From: an uncultured Bacillota bacterium
GTDB lineage: Bacteria > Bacillota > Limnochordia > Limnochordales > ZCTH02-B6
Length of the DNA: 31,909 nucleotides
Direction of reading: 5' to 3'
Assembly: GCA_937916565.1 (NCBI GenBank)
Contig: CALFSR010000040.1
Location: 1-31,909 of the forward strand
Within the stretch, counting starts at the first letter, position 1. Every line of letters starts with the position of its first letter. The notes beneath the pieces were generated by a model. The model worked only from the letters and a program-made list of their open reading frames with translations. It made no database searches and was not told where the DNA came from. This document shows, piece after piece, positions 23,378 through 31,834 of the stretch. The position numbers and the translations under genes were made by a program.

Positions 23378-24550
23378 TTATCCCCTCTCCGTACGCTGTG
23401 CCAGAAGTATCGCTTCCAGATCTTCCTTCGGCACGCTCTTCGGGTTGGCTGCTAAGGAACCCGAGGGAAGGGTCTGGGCTACGATCGCATCGATCATCTC
23501 CCGCTCCAGTCCAACCTCGCCGAGGGTCGCAGGGATCTCAAACTTCGCGTTGAGCGCCCGTACGTGACCCAGAAAGGCCTCAGCCGCCACATCGGCCGGA
23601 TCCGCCGCCTCGGCGACCCCCAATCCGCGCGCGAGGCGGGCGTATTTCTCCGCGGCGACGTCGAGGTTGTACTCGATCACCCAAGGTAGAAGGATCGCGC
23701 AGACCAGCCCATGCGGGAGATTGCAGGCGGTGCCTACAGCGTGCGCAAACCCGTGCACCGCGCCGAGCCTGGCGTTGGCAAGGGCGACGCCGGCCATCGT
23801 CGCTCCCCAAGCCACAGCCGTCTTGGCTTCGAGATCGCTGCCGTCGTCGTACGCCAGCGGGAGGCCCTTGGCCACCTGCAGAGCCGCTTCAAAACTGATG
23901 CCCTCCGTCAACGGCGTCGCGTTGCGGCTTGTGTACGACTCGACGGCCTGGGTGAAGGCGTCCATCCCACTGTAGGCGGTGACGCGCTCTGGACAAGCGA
24001 CGGTGAGCTCGGGGTCGACGATCGCCGCTTTGGCCAGCCATTCCCAGCTGCGCAGGCTCTTCTTGACGTTCGTCCGCTCGTCGGTCACCACCGCGTTAGG
24101 CGTCGCCTCGGCCCCTGCTCCAGCCGTGGTTGGCACCGCGATCCAAGGCAATGCCTGATCCGGCATCTCGACCCGGCCGTCAAAGTGCGCACTCACCGCC
24201 TCAGCGGAGTAGAACAGGCCCGCGCTGCACTTGGCGACGTCAACCGGGCTGCCGCCTCCCAACCCGATCAGCGCCTGACACCCTTCACTCCGGGCCAATG
24301 AGCGAACCTCTTCCACGAAGGCAAGCGTGGGTTCGTGTGCCACCCCGTCGAAGACGACCACTTCGACACCCGCCGCGGCGAGGCTGTGGCGCACCGCCTC
24401 CAACGCACCGCTGGCCTTCGACGAGTGCGCCCCAGTGACCACCGGCGCCCGCTTGGCAAAGCGGCGGGCGACCTCACCGACAGTTCCGACAACACCTGGC
24501 CCGAAGTGGATCTCCTGGGGCGCACGGAAGATAGAGCTGCTTGGGGCCAT
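23378..24550 (-). CDS. Iron-containing alcohol dehydrogenase (group III)
   Basis: This 390-residue NAD(P)-dependent oxidoreductase starts at ATG 24550, six bases after GGGAGGG. The nucleotide-binding GGGSPVDVAK motif lies near residue 100, and PTTAGAGAEATPNAVVTDE follows. Metal ligands are the Asp in GMDAFTQ and the histidines in VHGFAH and LPHG. The second ligand position, His in FucO-like enzymes, is Gln here, which I recall from some subfamilies. The substrate cannot be fixed; alcohol-aldehyde or maleylacetate-type reduction are options. It stands between the ArsR operon (convergent) and the GH43 gene, which it follows by about 100 bases on the same strand. Confidence 0.88.
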   Translation of the reverse strand: MAPSSSIFRAPQEIHFGPGVVGTVGEVARRFAKRAPVVTGAHSSKASGALEAVRHSLAAAGVEVVVFDGVAHEPTLAFVEEVRSLARSEGCQALIGLGGGSPVDVAKCSAGLFYSAEAVSAHFDGRVEMPDQALPWIAVPTTAGAGAEATPNAVVTDERTNVKKSLRSWEWLAKAAIVDPELTVACPERVTAYSGMDAFTQAVESYTSRNATPLTEGISFEAALQVAKGLPLAYDDGSDLEAKTAVAWGATMAGVALANARLGAVHGFAHAVGTACNLPHGLVCAILLPWVIEYNLDVAAEKYARLARGLGVAEAADPADVAAEAFLGHVRALNAKFEIPATLGEVGLEREMIDAIVAQTLPSGSLAANPKSVPKEDLEAILLAQRTERG

Positions 24551-24653
24551 GTCACACCCTCCCAATTAGGACGTGAGCGAACACCTTTTGGGCCCTTACC
24601 ATGGGAGCCTGCGCTTTTCCTTCTCGCCGCGCCCTAACCGTCGCGCCATAAGG

Positions 24654-26186
24654 TCACTCCAAATCCAAGTCCGCCGAGCGGATGTACCGAAACGTGTCGA
24701 TATCCACGTACCCGCCCGCCTCTCGCCCCGCATAGCAAAAGAGCCCGACGCGATACCCCATGAAGTGGTCGAGAGTGTAGCGCATGGCGAGGTCCCAGCC
24801 GATCTTTCGCCACTCGCCGCCGGGTAAGGCGTAGTAGAACCGCGCCACATCGACGCTCTCGCGAAAGTCGAAATCGATCCTCAACCTCACACTCCCCGCC
24901 GGGAGCGGCACCTGCTCCACGATCCGCTCACCTCCGTGCACTCCGCGGACGCACATCTCCACCGCCTTCCCCTCATCCAGGCATCGGACTCCTACTGTGC
25001 CGAAGGTGCTTTGCAAGGCGATGAGCCCGGCGTGATCGCCCGGCCTCATGTGGCGCACATCCATCTCGATCACGCCGCGGTAGGTGGGCCCCTCCGTCCG
25101 CTGGGTCAAGGTGTTGGGCGCTTGGAGCACCGACGAGACGACCCGGCCGGTGTATAGCCGCAGATGTCCCGGCCGCTCCGAAAGCGACCAAAAGCGATGG
25201 TCGGGATTGTGGTTCCACTGCCAAGCGAGGGGCAGTCGACCGCTCGGGTGATCGAAGTCGTCGCTCGTCACCCAATTGAGAGGCAAGGGGCGCTCCGGCA
25301 AGGCCACCACCACCTCTTGAGGCGCCTTGCCGCCCACACCTATGAGCGGCCAACCATTCTCCCAGGTGACGGGGAGAACGTAGGGAATCCGCCCCACCGC
25401 GTCGTGGTCTTGAAAGAGGACGGCGTACCAGTCGCCGCTTGGTGTGTCCACGATGGCCCCTTGGGCGATGCCCTTGTTGTTGTAGCCCATGTCGTCGTCG
25501 AAGATCACCCGCCGCTCGTACGGGCCGAGCAAGTGCTTTGAGCGGTAGCACACCTGCCGCCGCCTGGCATGGCCGGTCCGGGGCCACTCGATGAAGAGCA
25601 GGTAGTACTCGCCGCCGATGCGGTAGGCATGACATCCCTCACAGCGGAGGCCGATCCCCTCCGACGGTGTCGTCAAGAGCAACCGGTGGAGGCCTCCCTC
25701 CTTCACCCCGGTTAGATCAGGGGTCAATTCCGTGATGTAGATGTCGCCGTTGCCGTAGATGACGTACACCCGGTTGTCATCGAAGAGGAGGCTGGGGTCG
25801 TGAAAGAGTGCGGGGATGGTGGTCCGCTGCCAGTCGCCGCGCTGGATGTCGGAAGTGCGGTACACATAGAACTTTCCCGTATCGTTGCAGGAGAAAGCGA
25901 CGTAAAACATCCCCTGATGGTAACGGAGGCTCGCCGCCCACGACCCTTGCCCGTACACCCCCTTGCCGTCGGCCAAGGTGTGGCCCTCGTTCGCCTCCAG
26001 CGTCTCAAAAACGTACCCGATCAACTCCCAGTGCTTCAGGTCCCGCGAGCGCAGGACGGGGCAGCCCGGCATGGTGTGCATGCTCGTGGTGACCATGTAG
26101 TACCAGTCGCCCACGCGGACGACGTCGGGGTCGGGGAAATCGGCCCAGATGACCGGGTTTTGGATGCGGGTGTGGGAGAGCGCCAT
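24654..26186 (-). CDS. GH43 beta-xylosidase/arabinofuranosidase, cytoplasmic
   Basis: This 510-residue enzyme removes xylose or arabinose from xylan oligomers with inversion. The five-bladed GH43 propeller covers about residues 8-310. The general base is Asp in ADFPDPD (D19), the pKa modulator is D130 in LFHDPSLLFDD and the general acid is E183 in RCEGCHAYRIGG. A C-terminal beta-sandwich (about 320-510) is the usual partner of this GH43 group; it resembles the GH43_12 xylosidases. No signal peptide is seen, so the enzyme is intracellular. The ATG at 26186 shares one base with the stop of the secreted xylanase gene (TGATG), so the two are translationally coupled. Confidence 0.92.
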   Translation of the reverse strand: MALSHTRIQNPVIWADFPDPDVVRVGDWYYMVTTSMHTMPGCPVLRSRDLKHWELIGYVFETLEANEGHTLADGKGVYGQGSWAASLRYHQGMFYVAFSCNDTGKFYVYRTSDIQRGDWQRTTIPALFHDPSLLFDDNRVYVIYGNGDIYITELTPDLTGVKEGGLHRLLLTTPSEGIGLRCEGCHAYRIGGEYYLLFIEWPRTGHARRRQVCYRSKHLLGPYERRVIFDDDMGYNNKGIAQGAIVDTPSGDWYAVLFQDHDAVGRIPYVLPVTWENGWPLIGVGGKAPQEVVVALPERPLPLNWVTSDDFDHPSGRLPLAWQWNHNPDHRFWSLSERPGHLRLYTGRVVSSVLQAPNTLTQRTEGPTYRGVIEMDVRHMRPGDHAGLIALQSTFGTVGVRCLDEGKAVEMCVRGVHGGERIVEQVPLPAGSVRLRIDFDFRESVDVARFYYALPGGEWRKIGWDLAMRYTLDHFMGYRVGLFCYAGREAGGYVDIDTFRYIRSADLDLE

Positions 26187-29100
26187 CACGGCTCGAACTC
26201 CCAAGCATCAAAGTAGAACCCGTCGCCCGCGAAGACGAAGAAGAGATCGTGCACTCCCCCCGGGCCATCCACCTCCACCGTCACCTCTGCAAAATGATCG
26301 AGGCTGCCGGTGACGGGCACCTCCACAAAGCCTACGGCCTCCCCGTCCGGACGATCGTAGGCGATCTTCATCACATTTCCCGGGACGACGCTGGCCACCT
26401 TGGCTGTAAACCGCTTGGGACCGCCGGGGCCGAAGTCGACGCCGGCCACCCCCAGCCAGCTGCCGTCACTCATCTCCGTCACCACCATGTTGATCTCGCC
26501 GAAGACGGCGCTCGGCTCCTTGGTGCGTGCGGTGTTGACCCCTGCCGACCAGGCGATGGTCTCCGCTTCCGTGCGCTGGTAGGGGTTGAGATGCCGCAGC
26601 TGCGTCACTCCCTGGCGAGTGGCCCGGACCGGCAGAAACTCGCCCTCCTCTGTGAGGGTCAACCGGTCGATATGGGTGCTGCGATAGCCTCCCTTCACGC
26701 CCATGGCGTCCTGCAGCGTCTGGGTGTGGTAGAAGATGTACCAATCGCCCTGGAATTCGACGATGCTGTGATGGTTATTCCCCCAGCTGCCGAAGAACTG
26801 CCCCGGGTTGGCCAGAATAAGCCCCTGGTACTCCCAGGGTCCCTTGGGATGGTCGCTCGACATGTAGACGATCTGCCCCGAGGCCGGCCGGTGCGGTCCG
26901 ACCGCCCCTTCGCGGTTCGCCCAGTTGGTCATGTACGAGTAGTAGTACCGGCTTCCGATCTTGTTTACGAACGCCGCTTCAAAAAACCACGGCGCCTCGA
27001 CCACCTGGGGGATGCCCGCCAGGCTCACCATGTCAGAGCCCAACTCTACGACGCGGGCCGTGCCTGGCATCTCGCCCTGGCCCTCGGGGACGCCGCCGCC
27101 AAAGTACAGGTAGCTCTTCCCGTCGTCATCCGTAACCACCGCTGGGTCGAACAGCCACACGACGTTGGCGTTGGGCGTGCTGCGGGAGACCAAAGGCCTG
27201 CCGATGGGGTCCACCCACGGGCCCACGGGGCTCGCACTCGTGAGCACGCCGATTCCGTTGCCGGAGTTCGCAAAGTAGAGGAAGAAGCGATCCTTTCCGT
27301 CGATCTCCTTGTACGTAGCCGCAGGCGCCCACGAGTTCCCGGCCCACCGGGCCTTGCCGGTGCCCAGGGGACCGACGTCGATCCAGCCGTGATCGGTCCA
27401 ATTGACGAGGTCGACCGAGGAAACCCGGTTGATCGTGTGGATGTGGCCGTAGTGGTTGTCGACAATGTTCCCCGCGCCGTCCCGCGCGAAGATGTCGTTG
27501 GTGGAGTAGACGTACACCCGGTCGCCGTAGACCATGGCGTAGGGATCGGCGCCGAAGCGGTGGCTCATGATGGGATTGTGTTGCCCAAGGGGCTTATAGG
27601 GGCGGGCAAGCCGGATCTGCTCGAACCGTTCCACCGGATCTCCTTCCTCCCTCGCAGCTCTTCCACTCGCGGCAGCGCTCCGATCGGCAGCTCTCCGCGG
27701 CGTCCCGTACACCTCGAATTCATAGACGACGAGGTTTTGGTTGAACTCGAGGGACGTGGGCTTGGTCACATAAAGGCGGAGGTGTCGGGCGACAGCAGGC
27801 TGGATCTGCCGATCCGTGACGCTCTGGGTGTTTCCCCGAACCTCGTCCACCGAACTCCACTGCACCCCGTCGCCGCTCACCTGGAGTTCGAAGTCGGCGG
27901 CGTTGAGCGGCCCGTCCGTGGGACCGCCGAACAGGGCGCGGCTCCCCTCTAACTTCACCACCCAGCGGTGGATCGTGTGCTCCTCCCCCAGGTCGACCTG
28001 GAGCCAGTAGGGCGCCCCACCCCCCGGCGACCAGCTGGTGGCTGCGTCGCCATCGACGGCCCGGGCGGCTCTTCCCTCTTCCGCGCTGGCTGTGACCGCC
28101 TTCCCCACCACGACATTCGAGACCTCAACGAACTCGACGACCATCGATTTCGCCCGGTCGAGGAGTCCGGGACCGTCAAGCCCCCCCTGCCCCGAGTACG
28201 ACCAGGAGCGGCCCTGGAAATCGGCGGTCTCGTAAAAAGTGACCACGTGGCCTCGCTCCACTGAGATCCGTTGCACCCTGTCGAAGTCAAGCCCAAGCTC
28301 TTTCAGTTCTTCTAATCGGTACCTCCCCGGGACGAGGGTCCCTACTTCCTCGCCGCTGTCCGTTTCGAAGACGATCGCCCCCAGATACTCGGCCTTGGTG
28401 ACGTACCAAGGCCGATAAGGATCGACGACAGCCCAAAAGGCCGGCTTGAGCTCGCCTTTCTTGTCGAAGAGAAGCGGATGATCGGGCCGGTTGGGCTCGG
28501 GATGGTTGTTCAGCCAGGAGCGGGCATCGGTCGTCCCCCAGAAGCTTACCCGGTCGATGACGTGACGGTACTCGTCGAAGATCCGGAAGATCTCGGCGTA
28601 CCGCTCGGCCTGCTGATAAAGGAGGCTCTCCGGAAGCTCCACCGGGTAGCGGTTGCTCCGGTCCGACCAATCGTAGACGCTCACATCAAGCTCCGTGATG
28701 CTCACCTTGAGGCCGAGGGAAGCGTACTTTTCGATGGCCTCGCGGATCCGCTCGGGCGAGGGACCGTACAGGCTCCAGTGGCCTTGCATTCCGATGCCGT
28801 GGATGGGTACCCCCTTCTCGAGCAGCTCTTTGGCCAGCTGGTAGATGCGGTCTCGCTTTCCGGGGTCGGTTGCACCGTAGTCGTTGTAGTAGAGAAGGGC
28901 GTTCGGATCCGCCTCGTGGGCGAGGCGGAAGGCGTGCTCGATGTAATCCTCGCCCACCACCTCAAACCAGGGCGAGCGTCTCAACTGCCAAACGCCGCCG
29001 TACTGCTCGATGGCCTCGTTCACCACGTCCCACTGGTAAATGCGGCCGCCGTACCGCTCCATCACCGTGCGGATGTGCTCCTCCATCACCGCCAGCCCCT

Positions 29101-29998
29101 CCTCGCGGGAGCGGGGCCGTCCATCGGGATGCTGCCACACCCAGGAGGGCGTTTGCGCGTGCCACACCAGGGTGTGACCGATCAGCTTCATCTCGCGCTC
29201 CTCGGCGAAACGGGCCAGCCTATCGGCGGCGGTGAAGTTGAACCGCCCCTCGGTAGGCTGCACCGAGCTCCACTTCATCTCGTTCTCCGGCGTGAGGGCA
29301 TTGTATTGGTGCGCCATTGCCTCCTCCACCTCGGTGTAGTAGAGGCCGGAGGCAAACCCCACCAGAAAGCGGTCGGCATAGATCTCTTTGAGCGAGGGGA
29401 TCTCCCGGGAGTTTCGGAAAGGACCCCGCTCCACTTCGGCGCCCCGTGTGACGGCGTGGGGCACGTTCACCGGACGGTCTCCGGACACGACGATCTGGTC
29501 GACGAGGAACGAGGCGCTGGGGTGGTTGAGCTCGATGTAAATCGCTGTCGACGCCGCCTCTTCCGGATCGTACGTGAACGGCTCCGTGTCCAGCTCCCGC
29601 CACTCCGCACTGCTCAGGGGGACCGACTCCGTCAGCCAGCGGAAGGTGGTCTCCCCTGTAACACCTGTCTGCCGCAGAGTGATGTTCGCCGCCGCCTCGG
29701 GCTCGCCGGGGGCCAGTTTCACCTGAACGCGAAACTGGTAGGTGCCGCCCGGGGCGAGTTTGCCGTCGAGTTCGTAAAGGGCGCCGTTCCAGTTCGCGGT
29801 CCGGTTGATCACCTCGAGGCTATGGGTGTCGTCGTACCCCTCCTGGCGGTTGGGAATCACCGCCGCGCCGAAGGAGGTCCAACCGCTCACTCCCTCACGA
29901 AAGTCGATGAGCGCGCTGTATGCCCCTTCGACAGCTCCGACGGGCCCGCTCAAAAGAGCGAAAACCACGAAGATTATAGCAACTCGAAGCACAAGCAT
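26186..29998 (-). CDS. Secreted bifunctional xylanase/arabinofuranohydrolase: CBM22-GH10-crystallin-F5/8C-GH43-CBM6
   Basis: The product is about 1,270 residues. ATG at 29998 lies six bases after GGGAGG and opens a signal peptide (MLVLRVAIIFVVFALLSGPV); an ATG at 30004 is an alternative, and the open frame continues to 30544 without other support. Modules in order: CBM22 (about 25-172), GH10 endoxylanase (195-525) with acid/base E328 in WDVVNEAI and nucleophile E436 in SITELDVS, a beta/gamma-crystallin-like domain (530-622; VTFYETADFQGRSW), an F5/8 type C domain (625-767), GH43 (795-1120) and CBM6 (1135-1270). The GH43-CBM6 part closely matches Bacillus XynD, which removes arabinose from arabinoxylan. 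Its triad is D818 (GADPYAM), D951 (WLFDPAVV) and E1007 (PWFFEAAF). It should cut the xylan backbone and debranch it outside the cell. Confidence 0.93.
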   Translation of the reverse strand: MLVLRVAIIFVVFALLSGPVGAVEGAYSALIDFREGVSGWTSFGAAVIPNRQEGYDDTHSLEVINRTANWNGALYELDGKLAPGGTYQFRVQVKLAPGEPEAAANITLRQTGVTGETTFRWLTESVPLSSAEWRELDTEPFTYDPEEAASTAIYIELNHPSASFLVDQIVVSGDRPVNVPHAVTRGAEVERGPFRNSREIPSLKEIYADRFLVGFASGLYYTEVEEAMAHQYNALTPENEMKWSSVQPTEGRFNFTAADRLARFAEEREMKLIGHTLVWHAQTPSWVWQHPDGRPRSREEGLAVMEEHIRTVMERYGGRIYQWDVVNEAIEQYGGVWQLRRSPWFEVVGEDYIEHAFRLAHEADPNALLYYNDYGATDPGKRDRIYQLAKELLEKGVPIHGIGMQGHWSLYGPSPERIREAIEKYASLGLKVSITELDVSVYDWSDRSNRYPVELPESLLYQQAERYAEIFRIFDEYRHVIDRVSFWGTTDARSWLNNHPEPNRPDHPLLFDKKGELKPAFWAVVDPYRPWYVTKAEYLGAIVFETDSGEEVGTLVPGRYRLEELKELGLDFDRVQRISVERGHVVTFYETADFQGRSWSYSGQGGLDGPGLLDRAKSMVVEFVEVSNVVVGKAVTASAEEGRAARAVDGDAATSWSPGGGAPYWLQVDLGEEHTIHRWVVKLEGSRALFGGPTDGPLNAADFELQVSGDGVQWSSVDEVRGNTQSVTDRQIQPAVARHLRLYVTKPTSLEFNQNLVVYEFEVYGTPRRAADRSAAASGRAAREEGDPVERFEQIRLARPYKPLGQHNPIMSHRFGADPYAMVYGDRVYVYSTNDIFARDGAGNIVDNHYGHIHTINRVSSVDLVNWTDHGWIDVGPLGTGKARWAGNSWAPAATYKEIDGKDRFFLYFANSGNGIGVLTSASPVGPWVDPIGRPLVSRSTPNANVVWLFDPAVVTDDDGKSYLYFGGGVPEGQGEMPGTARVVELGSDMVSLAGIPQVVEAPWFFEAAFVNKIGSRYYYSYMTNWANREGAVGPHRPASGQIVYMSSDHPKGPWEYQGLILANPGQFFGSWGNNHHSIVEFQGDWYIFYHTQTLQDAMGVKGGYRSTHIDRLTLTEEGEFLPVRATRQGVTQLRHLNPYQRTEAETIAWSAGVNTARTKEPSAVFGEINMVVTEMSDGSWLGVAGVDFGPGGPKRFTAKVASVVPGNVMKIAYDRPDGEAVGFVEVPVTGSLDHFAEVTVEVDGPGGVHDLFFVFAGDGFYFDAWEFEP

Positions 29999-30151
29999 GG
30001 CCATCCTCCCTTGCGGCGTGTTGGATTCTGCAGGTGTGTTCGTCCGCGAGCGTTCGCTTCTACGAGCCGGCTTGAATCCCCTTGGGACCCAGCTACTTCC
30101 ATGCCTGAAAATCGGTGGACGCCGACCCGTATGAAGCGTTAGGATCAAGAC

Positions 30152-31267
30152 ATGAGTACGATGCCACCCGTAGCCATCATGGAAAAGGCCTATTTGACGA
30201 GCGATCCTTCGTACGACGGATGCTTCGTTCTCGGAGTCCGAACGACCGGGATCTTCTGCCGCCCCACCTGCCCCGCCCGGAAAGCGCACCCGAAGAACCT
30301 CGAGTTCTTTCCGACGCCGGAAGCAGCCAGAGCGGCCGGCTACCGCCCCTGCAAGCGTTGCGCGCCGGAGAGCCTCGACGATCAGCCGCAATGGGCCGTC
30401 GATCTCATCCGCGAAGTGGAGGCCAATCCGGCGGCGCGCATCACGGACGCGGACCTCAAAAGGCGCGGCATCGACCCGAGTACCGCTCGGCGCTACTTCT
30501 TGCGCCGGTTTGGTCTGACCTTTCACGCCTTTGCCCGGGCGCATCGCTTATCTGCCGCCGCCAATGCCATACGCTCCGGCGCCTCACTCGATGACGCCGT
30601 ATTCGAGAGCGGTTACGATTCGCACAGCGGATTTCGCAGCGCGTTTAACCGTACGTTCGGCGAGAATCCCACAAAATACTCCTCCTTGGCCTATGTACAA
30701 ATCACGTGGCTGCGCACCCCGCTCGGCCCGATGCTCGCCGGCGCCACCGACGCTGGGGTCTGCCTGCTCGATTTTGTCAATCGCCGCGACTTTGAGGCTC
30801 AACTTCGCAATTGCGAGAAGAGGTTCCAAAAGCCGCTCGTTCCGGGTACGCACATCCATTTAGATGCGCTCCGCGACGAACTCGGGCGCTACTTCGCCGG
30901 ATCGCTGCAACGATTCAGCGTGCCGCTCGACTTCTGCGGCACGCCGTTTCAGCGGGAAGTTTGGCACGAGCTGCGGGCGATCCCCTACGGTGAGACCCGC
31001 TCCTATGAAGAGATCGCCATCGCCATTGGCCGCCCCGGCGCGGTGCGGGCCGTGGGACGAGCCAACGGCCTCAATCCGATTGCGATCGTCGTTCCGTGCC
31101 ACCGCGTCATCAACAAGGATGGTCGGCTCGGCGGCTACGGCGGCGGGCTCCGGCGCAAACAGTACCTGCTGCAATTGGAGCGCCGGGCTCGACAGGCGTC
31201 GGGTGAGAGATTCGAGTGGAGGTGCAAGAGTGTCGACATCGTTTCAGGTCGTTCCATTGTCACGTGA
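30152..31267 (+). CDS. ada: Ada: bifunctional DNA alkylation repair protein and activator
   Basis: This 371-residue protein has all parts of Ada. The N-terminal zinc domain repairs methyl phosphotriesters; its four cysteines are C36, C40, C67 and C70 (FCRPTCPARK, YRPCKRCAPE), with C36 the expected methyl acceptor. An AraC-type DNA-binding domain follows (about 85-180; FGLTFHAFARAHRL, AVFESGYDSHSGFRSAFNRTFG). The C-terminal O6-methylguanine methyltransferase has its acceptor C316 in IVVPCHRVI. Methylated Ada normally activates its own gene and other repair genes. The ATG at 30152 is preceded by a weak TAGGA. It is divergent from the xylanase gene and overlaps the DUF1203 gene. Confidence 0.94.
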   Translation: MSTMPPVAIMEKAYLTSDPSYDGCFVLGVRTTGIFCRPTCPARKAHPKNLEFFPTPEAARAAGYRPCKRCAPESLDDQPQWAVDLIREVEANPAARITDADLKRRGIDPSTARRYFLRRFGLTFHAFARAHRLSAAANAIRSGASLDDAVFESGYDSHSGFRSAFNRTFGENPTKYSSLAYVQITWLRTPLGPMLAGATDAGVCLLDFVNRRDFEAQLRNCEKRFQKPLVPGTHIHLDALRDELGRYFAGSLQRFSVPLDFCGTPFQREVWHELRAIPYGETRSYEEIAIAIGRPGAVRAVGRANGLNPIAIVVPCHRVINKDGRLGGYGGGLRRKQYLLQLERRARQASGERFEWRCKSVDIVSGRSIVT

Positions 31268-31706
31268 GCAATTCGAGAATCTGATCGGGGCCGGCAGCGA
31301 CGTCCTGCGCACCTTTGGGGCATGCCGCCTCGTCGCCGATGCGCCATCGGGCTACCCATGCCGGGTTAGCCTCACCGATGCAAGGGTGGGAGAAACACTC
31401 CTTCTACTCCCATTCGCACATCACGACGTCGATTCGCCTTATCGCGCCTCGGGTCCAATCTATGTGCGAGAGAACGCGACGACGGCACGGCCGCAGGTAG
31501 GGGAGATTCCAGAGATGCTGCGGAAGCGGGCTCTTCTCTCCGTGCGCGCCTACAACGGCGAGGGTTGGCTCATCGGCTGCGACGTGGTCCCGGGCGCCGA
31601 CCTCGACACTGCCATTCAGGCGTTCCTCGCCGATGAAGAGGTCGACTACGTGCACCTCCACAACGCCCGCCCCGGCTGTTACCTCGCGAAGATCGTTCGC
31701 CGTTGA
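31230..31706 (+). CDS. DUF1203 family protein
   Basis: This 158-residue protein starts at GTG 31230, six bases after GGAGGT, and overlaps the end of ada by 38 bases in another frame. It matches the DUF1203 family over its whole length: SGYPCRVSLTDARVGETLLLLPFAHHDVDSPYRASGPIYVRE, LRKRALLSVRAYNGEG and DYVHLHNARPGCYLAKI. Its biochemical role is unknown. The overlap suggests co-expression with ada. Confidence 0.88.
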   Translation: MSTSFQVVPLSREQFENLIGAGSDVLRTFGACRLVADAPSGYPCRVSLTDARVGETLLLLPFAHHDVDSPYRASGPIYVRENATTARPQVGEIPEMLRKRALLSVRAYNGEGWLIGCDVVPGADLDTAIQAFLADEEVDYVHLHNARPGCYLAKIVRR

Positions 31707-31748
31707 TTCCGGCGCCGCGAGCGATTGGGCGAGGGTGGCCCCAGGGAG

Positions 31749-31778
31749 TTGACATGCCACCAACCGGTGGCATATACT
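31749..31778 (+). promoter_or_regulatory. Promoter with operator in the spacer, before the last ArsR gene
   Basis: TTGACA (31749-31754) and TATACT (31773-31778) are 18 bases apart. The spacer is wholly an inverted repeat, TGCCACC-AACC-GGTGGCA (31755-31772), and the flanking A and T extend each arm to 8 bases. A repressor bound here would block polymerase directly. The ArsR regulator encoded just downstream is the obvious candidate. Confidence 0.7.
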
Positions 31779-31834
31779 CCGATCGACAGCATGGCTCACG
31801 TGCCATTGCATCCCAGTCGATCGGGGGACCGCCA

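Noticed and set aside
26249..27952. 567-codon plus-strand frame, and a similar one at 28478-30142
   Set aside because: Both are antisense to the multidomain xylanase and show no recognisable domain.
29999..30544. N-terminal extension of the xylanase frame
   Set aside because: The extra 182 residues are basic and unstructured and overlap ada; a ribosome site and signal peptide mark the start at 29998.
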